From: DASUPK01 sp036265435
Lineage (GTDB): Bacteria; Actinomycetota; Thermoleophilia; Solirubrobacterales; 70-9
DNA: 18,305 nt
NCBI GenBank assembly: GCA_036265435.1
Contig: DATAPB010000302.1
Coordinates: 1-18,305 of the forward strand
Reading direction: 5' to 3'
Shown here: positions 6,193-14,405 of the stretch, piece after piece
Numbering within the stretch: position 1 is the first letter of the stretch
Layout: each line of letters begins with the position of its first letter
Position numbers and translations under genes: made by a program
Notes under the pieces: generated by a model
The model's input: only the letters and a program-made list of their open reading frames with translations
What the model was told of the DNA's origin: nothing
Databases searched by the model: none

Positions 6193-7670
6193 GCGCATCT
6201 GACCCCAAGCCAAAGGGCTCGGACCCGTCCGCGCCCGCGCGCGCGCTGCGGCGCCGGCCCGCAGTGGCGGTGGTCGGCTTTCCGAACGCGGGGAAGAGCA
6301 CGCTGGTCAACCGGCTCGCGGGCGGCCGCGAGGCGGTGACTGACGCGCAGCCCGGGGTGACGCGAGACCGCCGCGCGCTCGAGTGCGAATGGAACGGTCT
6401 AACCTTCGACCTGATCGATACGGGGGGCGTCGACCTGGCGGATTCGGACGAGCTCGCTCGCGCGGTGCAGGCACAGGCGAGGGCGGCGATCGAGGACGCC
6501 GAGGTGATCCTGCTCGTCGTCGACGCGCGCACCGGCCTCGGGCCGGGCGACGCTGATCTCGCGGACCTGCTGCGCCGCTCGGGCCGGCCGGTGATCGTGG
6601 CCGCGAACAAGATCGACCGGCAGGAGGACGAGGCGGTGGCGGCGGAGCTGAACGCGCTCGGCCTCGGCGAGCCCATTCCCGTCTCGGCGAGCCACGGCCT
6701 CGGCACCGGTGACCTCCTTGACAGGCTGGTGGAGGAGCTCCGCCGGCATCTCCCCGACGAGGTGGCGAGCGACGAGGTGGAGTCGCCCCGAATCGCCATT
6801 CTGGGACGGCCGAACGTGGGCAAGTCCTCACTGCTCAACGCGATGCTGGGCTCCGATCGGGTGATCGTCAGCGAGCGGGCGGGGACGACGCGCGATCCGG
6901 TCGACACCGAGGCCGAGGTGGACGGCGAGCGGATCGTTCTCGTCGACACCGCTGGACTGAGGCGCCGGGGGAAGGTCGCCGGGACGGTGGGCTACTACGC
7001 GCAGCTTCGCTCCGAGCGCGCCGCCGAGCGCGCGGACGCCGCGATCGTGGTCTGCGATGCGACCGAGGGCCTGACCGCGGAGGACCTGAGGGTCGCGGAG
7101 CTGGCGATGCGGTCTGGCTGCGCGACCGTGCTGGCGATGAACAAATGGGATCTGGTGCGAGCGGTTCCCGACGAGACGAGGGCGCTCCCGGAGGGAGCGA
7201 CCCGTGATACGCCGGAGGGGAACGCGTTTCGTGCGGGTGACATCGACGACGTCCGCATCCGCGCGAACCGGAAGCTGCGCCTCCGCCCGCCGGTCCTCAC
7301 CTGCTCGGCGGTAAGCGGCCGCAATGTGAGCGCCGTCCTCCAGGAGGCGATCCGGCTCGCGCGCCGCGCCGCCGAGCGGATCCCGACGCCCGAGCTGAAT
7401 CGGTTCGTCTCCGGCGTGCTGGCGGATCGCCCGCCGCCCCAGCGGCACGGCCGGCGCCTTCGCATCTACTACGCCGCCCAGGTGGGCCGGCGCCCGCCGC
7501 GCTTCGCCCTCCAGGTGAACGACCGCAGGCTGATCAATCGCGACTGGGCCTTTCATCTCGAGAACCGGCTGCGCGACGCGTACGAGCTGCAGGGCGTCCC
7601 GCTGGTGATCGATTTCGTGCCTCGCAAGGGGCGTCGCAACCGGAGCGCGGAGCGCGCGGGCCGGGTATAA
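6189..7670 (+). CDS. der: Ribosome-assembly GTPase Der (EngA)
   Basis: A double-GTPase needed for 50S ribosomal subunit maturation. G domain 1 has GFPNAGKST (30-38), DTGG (77-80) and NKID (140-143). G domain 2 has GRPNVGKSS (206-214), DTAG (253-256), NKWD (318-321) and SAVSG (373-377). The KH-like C-terminal domain spans about 395-493 and ends in the usual basic tail. It is 493 residues long. The first 23 residues are a Pro/Lys-rich extension. About 50 residues separate NKWD from the SA motif, some 20 more than I recall for E. coli Der, because of an insertion around 326-355. The GTG start overlaps the cmk stop. The last codons overlap a TATAAG box that probably serves the next gene. Confidence 0.95.
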   Translation: MSASDPKPKGSDPSAPARALRRRPAVAVVGFPNAGKSTLVNRLAGGREAVTDAQPGVTRDRRALECEWNGLTFDLIDTGGVDLADSDELARAVQAQARAAIEDAEVILLVVDARTGLGPGDADLADLLRRSGRPVIVAANKIDRQEDEAVAAELNALGLGEPIPVSASHGLGTGDLLDRLVEELRRHLPDEVASDEVESPRIAILGRPNVGKSSLLNAMLGSDRVIVSERAGTTRDPVDTEAEVDGERIVLVDTAGLRRRGKVAGTVGYYAQLRSERAAERADAAIVVCDATEGLTAEDLRVAELAMRSGCATVLAMNKWDLVRAVPDETRALPEGATRDTPEGNAFRAGDIDDVRIRANRKLRLRPPVLTCSAVSGRNVSAVLQEAIRLARRAAERIPTPELNRFVSGVLADRPPPQRHGRRLRIYYAAQVGRRPPRFALQVNDRRLINRDWAFHLENRLRDAYELQGVPLVIDFVPRKGRRNRSAERAGRV

Positions 7671-7671
7671 G
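7666..7671 (+). promoter_or_regulatory. -10-like element of the DUF3352-type gene
   Basis: TATAAG (7666-7671) spans the der stop codon TAA (7668-7670) and lies 8 bases before the GTG start at 7680. This fits a leaderless transcript beginning at the GTG. No Shine-Dalgarno or clear -35 is visible. Confidence 0.45.
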
Positions 7672-7679
7672 GGCGCGTC

Positions 7680-9725
7680 GTGAGTACGCCCGAATCCGGT
7701 GGGACTGGGGGTGGGTATGCCTCGAACGAAACCGGCGACAACAGCACGGACGCGAAGGAGTCACGGCTCGCCCGGCTGCGGCGCAGGCTGACTGCGGCGC
7801 GCAGCGACTCGGGGACCGGCGAAGGCCAAGCGGCCGGGCCGACTCAGCCCGAGGAGAGCGGGCCTCCCTTTCCGCAGGGCCCGGCGCCCTCGCCACCCAA
7901 GCCCCTCTTCTCGCTCGATCCGACCGAGGAGGAACGGAGGGAGGAGAAGCCCAAGCGCGCCGACGAGCTCGCATTCAGAGCGAAGACCAGGTTGCGGGCG
8001 ATGGGGTACTGGTTGCGCGAGAAGGGGCAGATCACCTGGCGGGAGCTGAAGCGCGGCGGAGCGGCGACCGGCGCCGGCGCCCGCTCGGCGGGGGAATGGT
8101 GGTCGAGGCGCTCGCGGGGGACCAAGATCCGCGTCGGGGCGGTAGCAGGCGTCGTCGTCCTCTACCTCGTGCTCAAGTTTCTGCCGGTGCCCGGCGTGTC
8201 GTGCCAGATCTCGGCCGCGAAGGAGTGCGCGCCGTCGAACGACACCATCGCCTACGTCCCGCGCAACGCCGTCCTCTACGTACACCTGACGGTGAACAGC
8301 GACAGCCATCAGTGGGATCTCGAGCATGACCTGGCGAAGACGCTGCCCAGCTTCACCGCTCTACTGCAGAGCGACACGCGCGCCCTGACCGGTCCAGCGG
8401 GCAGGACCGTCGACCTCTCGCGGGAGGTGCTGCCCTGGGTCAAGGACGACATCGCGCTGCTCCGGGTGCCGGGGCCGAAGGGCACGACGCCCGAGACCTA
8501 CGTCGCGGGGATCGGCGACAGCGCCAAGGCCGACCAGTTCGCGGCGAGCCTGGCGCCCGGGGGGCCATCGAGGCAGGTCAAGGTGGGGGACGCCTCGCTG
8601 ACGGCGTACTCGAACGGCGTCGCCACGGCGCGCTCGGGGGATCAGCTGCTCTTCGGAAACCTGATCGCGGTGCGCGAGGCTTTGGCGGCGAAGTCGGGAC
8701 AGCTGCCGGAACTCCAGGGATCCGACCAGGACAACGCCCGTGAGCAGTTGCCGGATGTCCGCTTCGCCGAGGTCTACCTGTCCCGCGCCGGCGTCCAGCG
8801 CTTTCTCTCCCCGACGGCGACCGGGGCGTCCCAGCTGGACACGTTCGTCGACTACGGTGCCACCAGCGGCATGGCCGCCGGTGCCCGGGCGCGTGACGAC
8901 GGCGTCCAGATCAACCTCGTCAGCGATCTGGACCCCAACCTCGAGCGGCGCAGCCCGACCGTGTTCGCGAGCCTGCCCGAGTTCGAGCCGGGCCTCGCCG
9001 ACGAGGCGGGCCCGCGCGCCCTCGGCTACATCGGCGTGGGAGAGCTCGGTCCGGCGATCAACAAGGCGCTCGAGACCGCGGGCGTGAGCGCGCAGGGACT
9101 GGCGGGCTCGCTCAGGGCGCTGGCCCAGAATCTGCAGAAGGAGGCGGGCGTCGATCCACTCAAGGACCTCCTGCCGGCGCTCGGCGGACAGGCAGCGCTT
9201 GTCGCGGAGCCGACCGCCGCGGCGCCCTACGCGACCCTGATCGTCGACGGGGTCGACGAGAAGAAGGCTGGCGACGCGCTCGCCTCCCTGCAGGTTCCCC
9301 TCCTGCGATCGCTGAGCGCCGGTGGCGCGGGGGTACCGAGCTTCCGAACGACCGACATCGATGGCGTCACCGTGCACTCCGTCCAGGTTTCGCCCACGGT
9401 CGACCTCTCCTACGGCATCTTCGATGGCAAGCTCGTCATCTCCACACAGCCACAGGGCATCTCTCAGGTGCGCGCGAGTGGCGACAACCTGGCGAGCACG
9501 AGCGCATTCGAGGACGCGACGGATCGGCTCCCGGACAGGGTCTCGGCGCTAGTCTTCCTCAACCTCGATGAGGTCCTGGGGCTGGCGCAGCGGGCCGGCT
9601 TGGCGGAGAATCCACTGTATGCCTCGCTCAGCGAAGACATCTCGCGCATCGGCTCTCTCGGCCTAGCCGTGAGAGGGAGCGAAGACGAGCTTCAATCAGA
9701 GCTCTTCCTGGCCATCCACGACTGA
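7680..9725 (+). CDS. Membrane-anchored DUF3352-type protein with two tandem repeats
   Basis: A 681-residue protein of unknown function. Residues 1-145 are a polar, disordered-looking cytoplasmic segment rich in Gly, Pro, Glu and Arg. Residues 150-168 form one transmembrane helix, preceded by Arg/Lys, which leaves the rest outside the membrane. Cys175 and Cys183 just after the helix could form a disulfide. The outer part resembles the DUF3352 family (YVPRNAVLYVHL near 192) and shows two similar halves, about 192-420 and 444-681. LPWVKDDIAL (251-260) matches LPALGGQAAL (498-507), and LPDVRFAEVYL (357-367) matches LPDRVSALVFL (617-627). The GTG at 7680 lies 8 bases after a TATAAG box. metK follows after 7 bases, so both may share a transcript. 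No enzymatic motif was recognised; the family assignment is from memory of its pattern. Confidence 0.65.
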   Translation: MSTPESGGTGGGYASNETGDNSTDAKESRLARLRRRLTAARSDSGTGEGQAAGPTQPEESGPPFPQGPAPSPPKPLFSLDPTEEERREEKPKRADELAFRAKTRLRAMGYWLREKGQITWRELKRGGAATGAGARSAGEWWSRRSRGTKIRVGAVAGVVVLYLVLKFLPVPGVSCQISAAKECAPSNDTIAYVPRNAVLYVHLTVNSDSHQWDLEHDLAKTLPSFTALLQSDTRALTGPAGRTVDLSREVLPWVKDDIALLRVPGPKGTTPETYVAGIGDSAKADQFAASLAPGGPSRQVKVGDASLTAYSNGVATARSGDQLLFGNLIAVREALAAKSGQLPELQGSDQDNAREQLPDVRFAEVYLSRAGVQRFLSPTATGASQLDTFVDYGATSGMAAGARARDDGVQINLVSDLDPNLERRSPTVFASLPEFEPGLADEAGPRALGYIGVGELGPAINKALETAGVSAQGLAGSLRALAQNLQKEAGVDPLKDLLPALGGQAALVAEPTAAAPYATLIVDGVDEKKAGDALASLQVPLLRSLSAGGAGVPSFRTTDIDGVTVHSVQVSPTVDLSYGIFDGKLVISTQPQGISQVRASGDNLASTSAFEDATDRLPDRVSALVFLNLDEVLGLAQRAGLAENPLYASLSEDISRIGSLGLAVRGSEDELQSELFLAIHD

Positions 9726-9732
9726 GGAACCC

Positions 9733-10977
9733 ATGCAGAAGCTTTCAGAGAACGAGTACCTGTTCACATCGGAGTCGGTCACCGAGGGCCATCCGGACAA
9801 GATCTGCGACCAGATCTCGGACGGCGTCCTCGACGCGATCATGGCCGAGGATCCCGAGGGACGGGTCGCCTGCGAGACGCTGGTCAATACGGGGCTGGTC
9901 GTCGTCTCGGGCGAGATCACGACCAAGACCTACGTCGACATTCCGAAGATCGCGCGCGAGACGATCCGGCAGATCGGCTACGACGACCCGCGTTACGGCT
10001 TCGACCACGAGGCCTGCGCCGTGCTCACGGCGATCGACGAGCAGTCGGCGGACATCGCGCAGGGCGTGGACAAGGGCTATGAGCAGCGGGAGGGCGAGTC
10101 GGCGGACGAGCTCGACTCCGCCGGCGCCGGCGACCAGGGAATGATGTTCGGCTACGCCACCCGCGAGACGAAGGCGCTGATGCCGATGCCGATCCAGGTC
10201 GCGCACCAACTCGCGCGCCAGCTCGCCGAGGTGCGCAAGGCGGAGGTGGTGCCCTATCTCGGTCCCGACGGCAAGACCCAGGTGACCGTTCGCTACGAGA
10301 ACGACCGTCCCGTCGAGATCGCCAAGGTGCTGATCTCGACGCAGCACCGTGAGGACGCCGGCAAGCAGATGATCCGGAACGACCTCTGGGAGCATGTGCT
10401 CGAGCCTGTGCTGCACACCGAGTACAAGGAGCTCTTCACCGAGAAGGAGCTGCTCGAGAACTTCATGGTCAATCCGACGGGTAAGTTCGTGATCGGGGGA
10501 CCGGTCGGGGACGCCGGCCTCACGGGCCGGAAGATCATCGTCGACACCTACGGTGGCGCCGCCCGTCACGGCGGTGGCGCGTTCTCGGGCAAGGACCCGT
10601 CGAAGGTGGACCGCTCAGCGGCGTACGCGGCCCGCTACGTGGCCAAGAACGTGGTCGCGGCGGGCCTCGCGGATCGCTGCGAGGTCCAGGTCGCCTACGC
10701 GATCGGGGTCGCCCACCCCGTCTCAGTGATGGTGCAGACCTTCGGCGCCGGCAAGGTGAGCGACGCCGAGATCGCGCGGATCGTGCAGGACAACTTCGAC
10801 CTGCGGCCGGCGGCGTTCCGGCGCTATCTCGACCTGCACCGGCCGATCTTCCAGAAGACCGCCGCCTACGGCCACTTCGGCCGCGACGACGCGGACTTCA
10901 CCTGGGAGCGGACCGATCGGGCAGCCGAGCTGCGGCAGGCCGCCGGGCTCGGTGAGAAGGCCGAGGCGCCCGCCTAG
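9733..10977 (+). CDS. metK: S-adenosylmethionine synthetase (methionine adenosyltransferase)
   Basis: Makes S-adenosylmethionine from ATP and methionine with cleavage of triphosphate. The 414 residues contain FTSESVTEGHPDKICDQISD (11-30), the ATP-site GAGDQGMMFGY (131-141) and the glycine-rich phosphate loop HGGGAFSGKDPSKVDRSAAY (279-298). Glu-rich and Asp/Lys metal-binding residues are all in place, so the enzyme looks intact. GAGGA (9724-9728) four bases before the ATG is a fair Shine-Dalgarno. Its length is typical of actinobacteria, slightly longer than E. coli MetK (384), with a short Ala/Glu tail. No SAM riboswitch could fit in the 7-base gap upstream. Its TAG stop overlaps the stop of the convergent PH-domain gene by two bases. 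Confidence 0.97.
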   Translation: MQKLSENEYLFTSESVTEGHPDKICDQISDGVLDAIMAEDPEGRVACETLVNTGLVVVSGEITTKTYVDIPKIARETIRQIGYDDPRYGFDHEACAVLTAIDEQSADIAQGVDKGYEQREGESADELDSAGAGDQGMMFGYATRETKALMPMPIQVAHQLARQLAEVRKAEVVPYLGPDGKTQVTVRYENDRPVEIAKVLISTQHREDAGKQMIRNDLWEHVLEPVLHTEYKELFTEKELLENFMVNPTGKFVIGGPVGDAGLTGRKIIVDTYGGAARHGGGAFSGKDPSKVDRSAAYAARYVAKNVVAAGLADRCEVQVAYAIGVAHPVSVMVQTFGAGKVSDAEIARIVQDNFDLRPAAFRRYLDLHRPIFQKTAAYGHFGRDDADFTWERTDRAAELRQAAGLGEKAEAPA

Positions 10978-10996
10978 CTTCTGTTCGGCTCGGCCT
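10958..10996. terminator. Candidate bidirectional hairpin centred on the metK / PH-gene stops
   Basis: AGGCCGAG (10958-10965) pairs perfectly with CTCGGCCT (10989-10996), 8 bp around a 23-base loop. The dyad centre falls at 10977, on the CTAG shared by the two convergent stop codons (10974-10977). There is no T-tract, so intrinsic termination is uncertain. Confidence 0.45.
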
Positions 10997-11465
10997 GCCC
11001 CTGCAGGTCGGAGAGGATCGGCGTCGCGTGCTCGACGTGCTGGACGACCTGCTCCGGCTGGGCCACCCCGTAGAAGGTGAAGTCGGAGTCGTCGGTGCCG
11101 GCCGTGTCGAAGTCGACGTTGCCGACCTGCAGCACCCGCTCGACCGCACCCTGGGTGTAGTTGACGTTCTGCACCCGCTGCAGCCGTGTCTCCTGGACAT
11201 GGCGGGCGATGATCCCCCGCTTGATGTTGAGTCGGCGGTCGGTGATCGTATAGACGGTCGCGACCCGCTTGATGAACCCGGCCAGGATCGTGATCGCCGC
11301 GACGATGGCGAAGGTGAGGATCCCCAGGCCCGTGCTGCCGTCGATCAGCCCGGCAAGCACCCCGGCGGCCGCGCCGACCAAGAGGCCCTTGAAATAGAAG
11401 CCCAGGATCGCCCGCCACGACGGATGCCCCTGATAGATCACCTTCTCCCCGGACTGCAGATCCAC
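10974..11465 (-). CDS. Membrane protein with bacterial PH domain (bPH2/DUF304, YdbS-like)
   Basis: A 163-residue minus-strand protein. The N terminus carries two hydrophobic helices, about 19-41 and 47-65, with short polar ends. Residues 67-145 look like a bacterial pleckstrin-homology domain of the YdbS/YdbT type, with the family-like stretches YTITDRRLNIKRGII (72-86) and ETRLQRVQNVNYTQG (92-106). Such proteins are poorly understood membrane-associated proteins; no ligand can be inferred. The start is GTG at 11465, six bases after a TAGGCT -10-like box on the minus strand. It is divergent from priA and convergent with metK. The stop shares its CTAG with metK. Confidence 0.78.
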   Translation of the reverse strand: MDLQSGEKVIYQGHPSWRAILGFYFKGLLVGAAAGVLAGLIDGSTGLGILTFAIVAAITILAGFIKRVATVYTITDRRLNIKRGIIARHVQETRLQRVQNVNYTQGAVERVLQVGNVDFDTAGTDDSDFTFYGVAQPEQVVQHVEHATPILSDLQGQAEPNRS

Positions 11466-11471
11466 GCGGGC

Positions 11472-11504
11472 AGCCTACTGCGCCGCCGGGCGGCTGCTTA
11501 GGCT
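11472..11504. promoter_or_regulatory. Symmetric divergent promoter of the PH-domain gene and priA
   Basis: AGCCTA (11472-11477, TAGGCT on the minus strand) and TAGGCT (11499-11504) are inverted copies of one hexamer fitting TANNNT. They flank a perfect 13-base palindrome, GCCGCCGGGCGGC (11482-11494); only the two 4-base spacers break the symmetry. The minus copy is 6 bases from the PH-gene GTG and the plus copy 10 bases from the priA ATG, so both read as -10 elements of short-leader or leaderless transcripts. The central palindrome would occupy the upstream region of both promoters and could bind a shared regulator. Confidence 0.5.
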
Positions 11505-11514
11505 CAGCCGACGA

Positions 11515-13704
11515 ATGACCATCGCGAAGGTCGAGCCGCTGCTGACGACCCGGAACGTCTCCGGGCCCTTCGACTACCGCCTGCCCGAGGCGATGAGCGA
11601 GGTCGAGGTCGGCTCGGTCCTCGTCGTTCCCTTTGGCCGCCGCCGCGTCGTCGGGGTCGTAGTCGGGCTCGCGGACCGGAGCGATCTCCCGCAGGACCGC
11701 CTCGCGGAGCCGCTGGAGGCGCTGGAGGCCGGCGTGCCGCCCGAGCTGGTCGCACTCGGCCGGTGGGTGGGGGAGGAGTACTGCTCGACGCCGGCACGCG
11801 GCCTCGGGCTGGTCCTGCCGCCGGGGGTCGGGACCGGGGCGGAGGCCCGCAGGGTCCGGCCGCTGGTCGAACTGGAGGTCGCAGCGACGGACCGTGGGCT
11901 GGATGCGATCGCCGGCGGCGAGCGCCTTGGATTGCGCCAGCGAGCCGTGCTGCGCGCTCTGGCCGCCGGACCCAAGCTCGCACGCCAGCTCGCCGCGAGC
12001 GCCGGATCGGACCGATCCACCGTGCGACGGCTCGAGGCTCGCGGTCTCGTCCAAACTCGGGAGGTCGAGCGCCGGCGCCGCCATCACTCTCCGGGAGTGG
12101 GGGCGGTCCGCGAGGGGATCGAGCTGACGGCCGACCAGAGGACCGTCCTCGCCGCGGTGGTCGCGGCGATTCCGGGTACGGACACCGACACGGCGCGGCG
12201 CTCCTTCCTGCTCCATGGCGTGACCGGCTCCGGCAAGACCGAGGTCTACCTGGAGGCGGCGCGCGAGTCGCTGGCCCGCGGACGCGGGGCGATCGTGCTG
12301 GTTCCCGAAATCGCGCTCACCCCTCAGACGATGGATCGCTTCCGGCGACGTTTCGGTGACTCCGTGGCGCTGCTGCACTCCCGGATGCCGGCCGGCGCGC
12401 GCTACGACGAGTGGCGGCGACTCCGCAGCGGCGAGGCTCGGATCTGCGTGGGGCCCCGGTCTGCCGTCTTCGCCCCCGTCGCGGACCCGGGCCTGATCGT
12501 GATCGACGAGGAGCACGACTCCTCCTACAAGCAGGAGAGCGACCCGCGCTACGACGCGCGGGAGGTGGCCAGACGGCGCGCCGCGGACTCGGGCGCGGTG
12601 CTCCTCTGCGGGACGGCGACGCCGCGCGCCGAGAGCTGGCATGAGCTCGAACGGCTGGAGCTGCCCAGCCGAGTCGACGGACGTGCGCTACCGCCGGTGG
12701 AGGTCGTCGACATGCGCGGGGGAGTGCCTGGACCGCTTCACCCGGCGACTCGCGAGGCGTTCAACGAGGTCGCGCGAGAGGGCGGCAAGGCGATCCTGCT
12801 GATCAACCGCCGCGGCTGGTCCACTCACCTCACCTGCCGCTCCTGCGGCCATGCCTGGGAATGCCCCCACTGCGACGTCTCGCTGGTCCTCCATCGTGAC
12901 GGCGGTCTTCGCTGCCACCACTGCGGCCACGCGGAGCCGAAGCCGCAGTCGTGCCCCGAGTGTTCCTCGGTGACCATTGCCCGTGTCGGCTCCGGCACCC
13001 AGCGGGTGGAGTCCGAGCTGGCCGAGATGCTGGCGCCGCTCGAGATCTTCCGGCTCGACTCCGACAGCGCCGCCAGCCGCGGGCACGCCGAGGTGCTGAG
13101 CAGGTTCCAGGCCGCCGAGTCCGGCGTGCTCGTCGGGACCCAGATGGTGGCCAAGGGCCATGACTTCCCCGACGTGACCCTGAGCGTGGTCCTCGACGCC
13201 GATTCGGCGCTGCGCCTTCCGGACTTCCGCTCCGAGGAGCGGACCTTCTCGCTGATCACACAGCTGGCGGGCCGCAGCGGACGCGGCGAGGCGGGCGGGC
13301 GGGTTCTGGTCCAGGCGCTCGCCACCGGCGCTCCGAGCATCCGGCATGCCGCGCGTCACGACTCCGCCAGCTTCCTGGCGGAGGAGCTGGAACGCCGGCG
13401 CGCCTTGCGCTATCCGCCTTTCTCGCATCTGATCGAGATCGGGCTGGCCGGCGTCGACGAGGCTCGGGTCGAGAGCTCGGCCGAGACGATGCGCGAGCTC
13501 GTCGGCGACCGCATTTCGGCCGACGACGAGCTGCTCGGACCGGCACCGCTCTTCCGCCTGCGCGGCAGGCACCGTCGCCGCCTGCTGATCAAGTCGGAGC
13601 GACGGCACGAGACCGTCACGGCCGTTCGTGAGGCCGTCGCCGCCGCTGTACGCGACCGGGCGCTGCGCGAGCTGGCGATCGCCGTCGATGTCGATCCGCA
13701 GTAG
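11515..13704 (+). CDS. priA: Primosomal protein N' (replication restart helicase PriA)
   Basis: A superfamily 2 helicase that binds stalled forks and reloads the replicative helicase. The 729 residues show an N-terminal fork-binding domain (1-100), a winged-helix-like region (about 140-185), Walker A GVTGSGKT (235-242), Walker B DEEHD (331-335), motif III GTATP (366-370), GTQMVAKGHDFPDV (541-554) and QLAGRSGR (583-590). Eight cysteines at 441, 444, 450, 453, 467, 470, 480 and 483 form the two zinc sites. Mycobacterial PriA is reported to lack intact helicase motifs; this one looks fully active. The ATG at 11515 matches the usual N terminus and lies 10 bases after a TAGGCT box, with no Shine-Dalgarno. 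It is followed after 29 bases by def, a neighbourhood common in many bacteria. Confidence 0.95.
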   Translation: MTIAKVEPLLTTRNVSGPFDYRLPEAMSEVEVGSVLVVPFGRRRVVGVVVGLADRSDLPQDRLAEPLEALEAGVPPELVALGRWVGEEYCSTPARGLGLVLPPGVGTGAEARRVRPLVELEVAATDRGLDAIAGGERLGLRQRAVLRALAAGPKLARQLAASAGSDRSTVRRLEARGLVQTREVERRRRHHSPGVGAVREGIELTADQRTVLAAVVAAIPGTDTDTARRSFLLHGVTGSGKTEVYLEAARESLARGRGAIVLVPEIALTPQTMDRFRRRFGDSVALLHSRMPAGARYDEWRRLRSGEARICVGPRSAVFAPVADPGLIVIDEEHDSSYKQESDPRYDAREVARRRAADSGAVLLCGTATPRAESWHELERLELPSRVDGRALPPVEVVDMRGGVPGPLHPATREAFNEVAREGGKAILLINRRGWSTHLTCRSCGHAWECPHCDVSLVLHRDGGLRCHHCGHAEPKPQSCPECSSVTIARVGSGTQRVESELAEMLAPLEIFRLDSDSAASRGHAEVLSRFQAAESGVLVGTQMVAKGHDFPDVTLSVVLDADSALRLPDFRSEERTFSLITQLAGRSGRGEAGGRVLVQALATGAPSIRHAARHDSASFLAEELERRRALRYPPFSHLIEIGLAGVDEARVESSAETMRELVGDRISADDELLGPAPLFRLRGRHRRRLLIKSERRHETVTAVREAVAAAVRDRALRELAIAVDVDPQ

Positions 13705-13720
13705 CCCCGAGCACTCGGAC

Positions 13721-13726
13721 TAGACT
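13721..13726 (+). promoter_or_regulatory. -10-like element of def
   Basis: TAGACT (13721-13726) lies exactly 7 bases before the GTG start of def at 13734, textbook spacing for a leaderless actinobacterial transcript. No Shine-Dalgarno or clear -35 is present. It would give def-fmt its own promoter separate from priA. Confidence 0.5.
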
Positions 13727-13733
13727 CGACGGC

Positions 13734-14405
13734 GTGAGCGACGAAGCCACGAAAACACCCGTCGAGGAGCTCGACGAGCAGGCCGACGGCGAGCAGCCGA
13801 TCGAGACGGGCGAGCCGGAGGGCCTCGACCAGGAGGCGCTCGAGCGCCGCAGCGCGGCGCTCTCCCAGGTCGTCAAGTTCGGCGATCCGGTGCTGCGCTC
13901 CGCAGCGTCGCCGGTGACGGATTTCGACGAGCTGCTGGCGGACGACGCAGAGCGGATGATCGACCTGATGCGCGACGCTATCGGCGTCGGCCTGGCCGCC
14001 ACCCAGCTCGGCCTCCTCCGGCGGATGCTGGTGTTCCAGGTCGGCTCCGAGGCGGAGCCGACGGTCCTCGTCAACCCGGAGATCGAGTGGCGCTCGGAGG
14101 ACTCGGCGACGGCGGAGGAGGGCTGCCTCAGCATCCCCGGCGTCGTCGTCGACGTCGAGCGGCCGCTCTTCGTCCGAGCCCGCGCCCTCGACGTCAATGG
14201 CGAGCCGCTGACCGTCGAGGCCTCGGGCCTCGAAGCCCGGGTGATCCAGCACGAGGTGGACCACCTCGATGGGGTCCTGATGCTCGACCGCACCGAGAAG
14301 GACCAGCGCAAGGGCGCCCTGCGCGCTCTCCGTGAGGGCGGCACGTACGCGCCCGATCAGGACGACGAGGAGGCCGGGGAAACGAGCGCTCCAGCCGAGG
14401 AGTGA
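13734..14405 (+). CDS. def: Peptide deformylase
   Basis: A metalloenzyme removing the N-formyl group from nascent proteins. The three signatures are present: GVGLAATQLG (84-93), EGCLSIPG (129-136, metal ligand Cys131) and QHEVDHLDG (172-180, ligands His173 and His177, catalytic Glu174). At 223 residues it is longer than the 170-190 usual for the family, because of an acidic N-terminal extension (1-40) and an acidic tail after residue 205, both low-complexity. The start is GTG at 13734, 7 bases after TAGACT. A start nearer the core would remove the acidic stretch, but no -10 box or ribosome site supports one. The stop overlaps the fmt start (GTGA), coupling the deformylase to the formyltransferase whose mark it removes. 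Confidence 0.94.
   Translation: MSDEATKTPVEELDEQADGEQPIETGEPEGLDQEALERRSAALSQVVKFGDPVLRSAASPVTDFDELLADDAERMIDLMRDAIGVGLAATQLGLLRRMLVFQVGSEAEPTVLVNPEIEWRSEDSATAEEGCLSIPGVVVDVERPLFVRARALDVNGEPLTVEASGLEARVIQHEVDHLDGVLMLDRTEKDQRKGALRALREGGTYAPDQDDEEAGETSAPAEE

Noticed and set aside
9726..9732. SAM riboswitch ahead of metK
   Set aside because: Only 7 bases separate metK from the preceding gene, so no aptamer can fit.
10723..12642. A 639-codon minus-strand ORF across the metK end, the PH gene and priA
   Set aside because: It runs antisense to metK and priA and in a different frame over the PH gene, all with clear family motifs; its own translation shows no domain.
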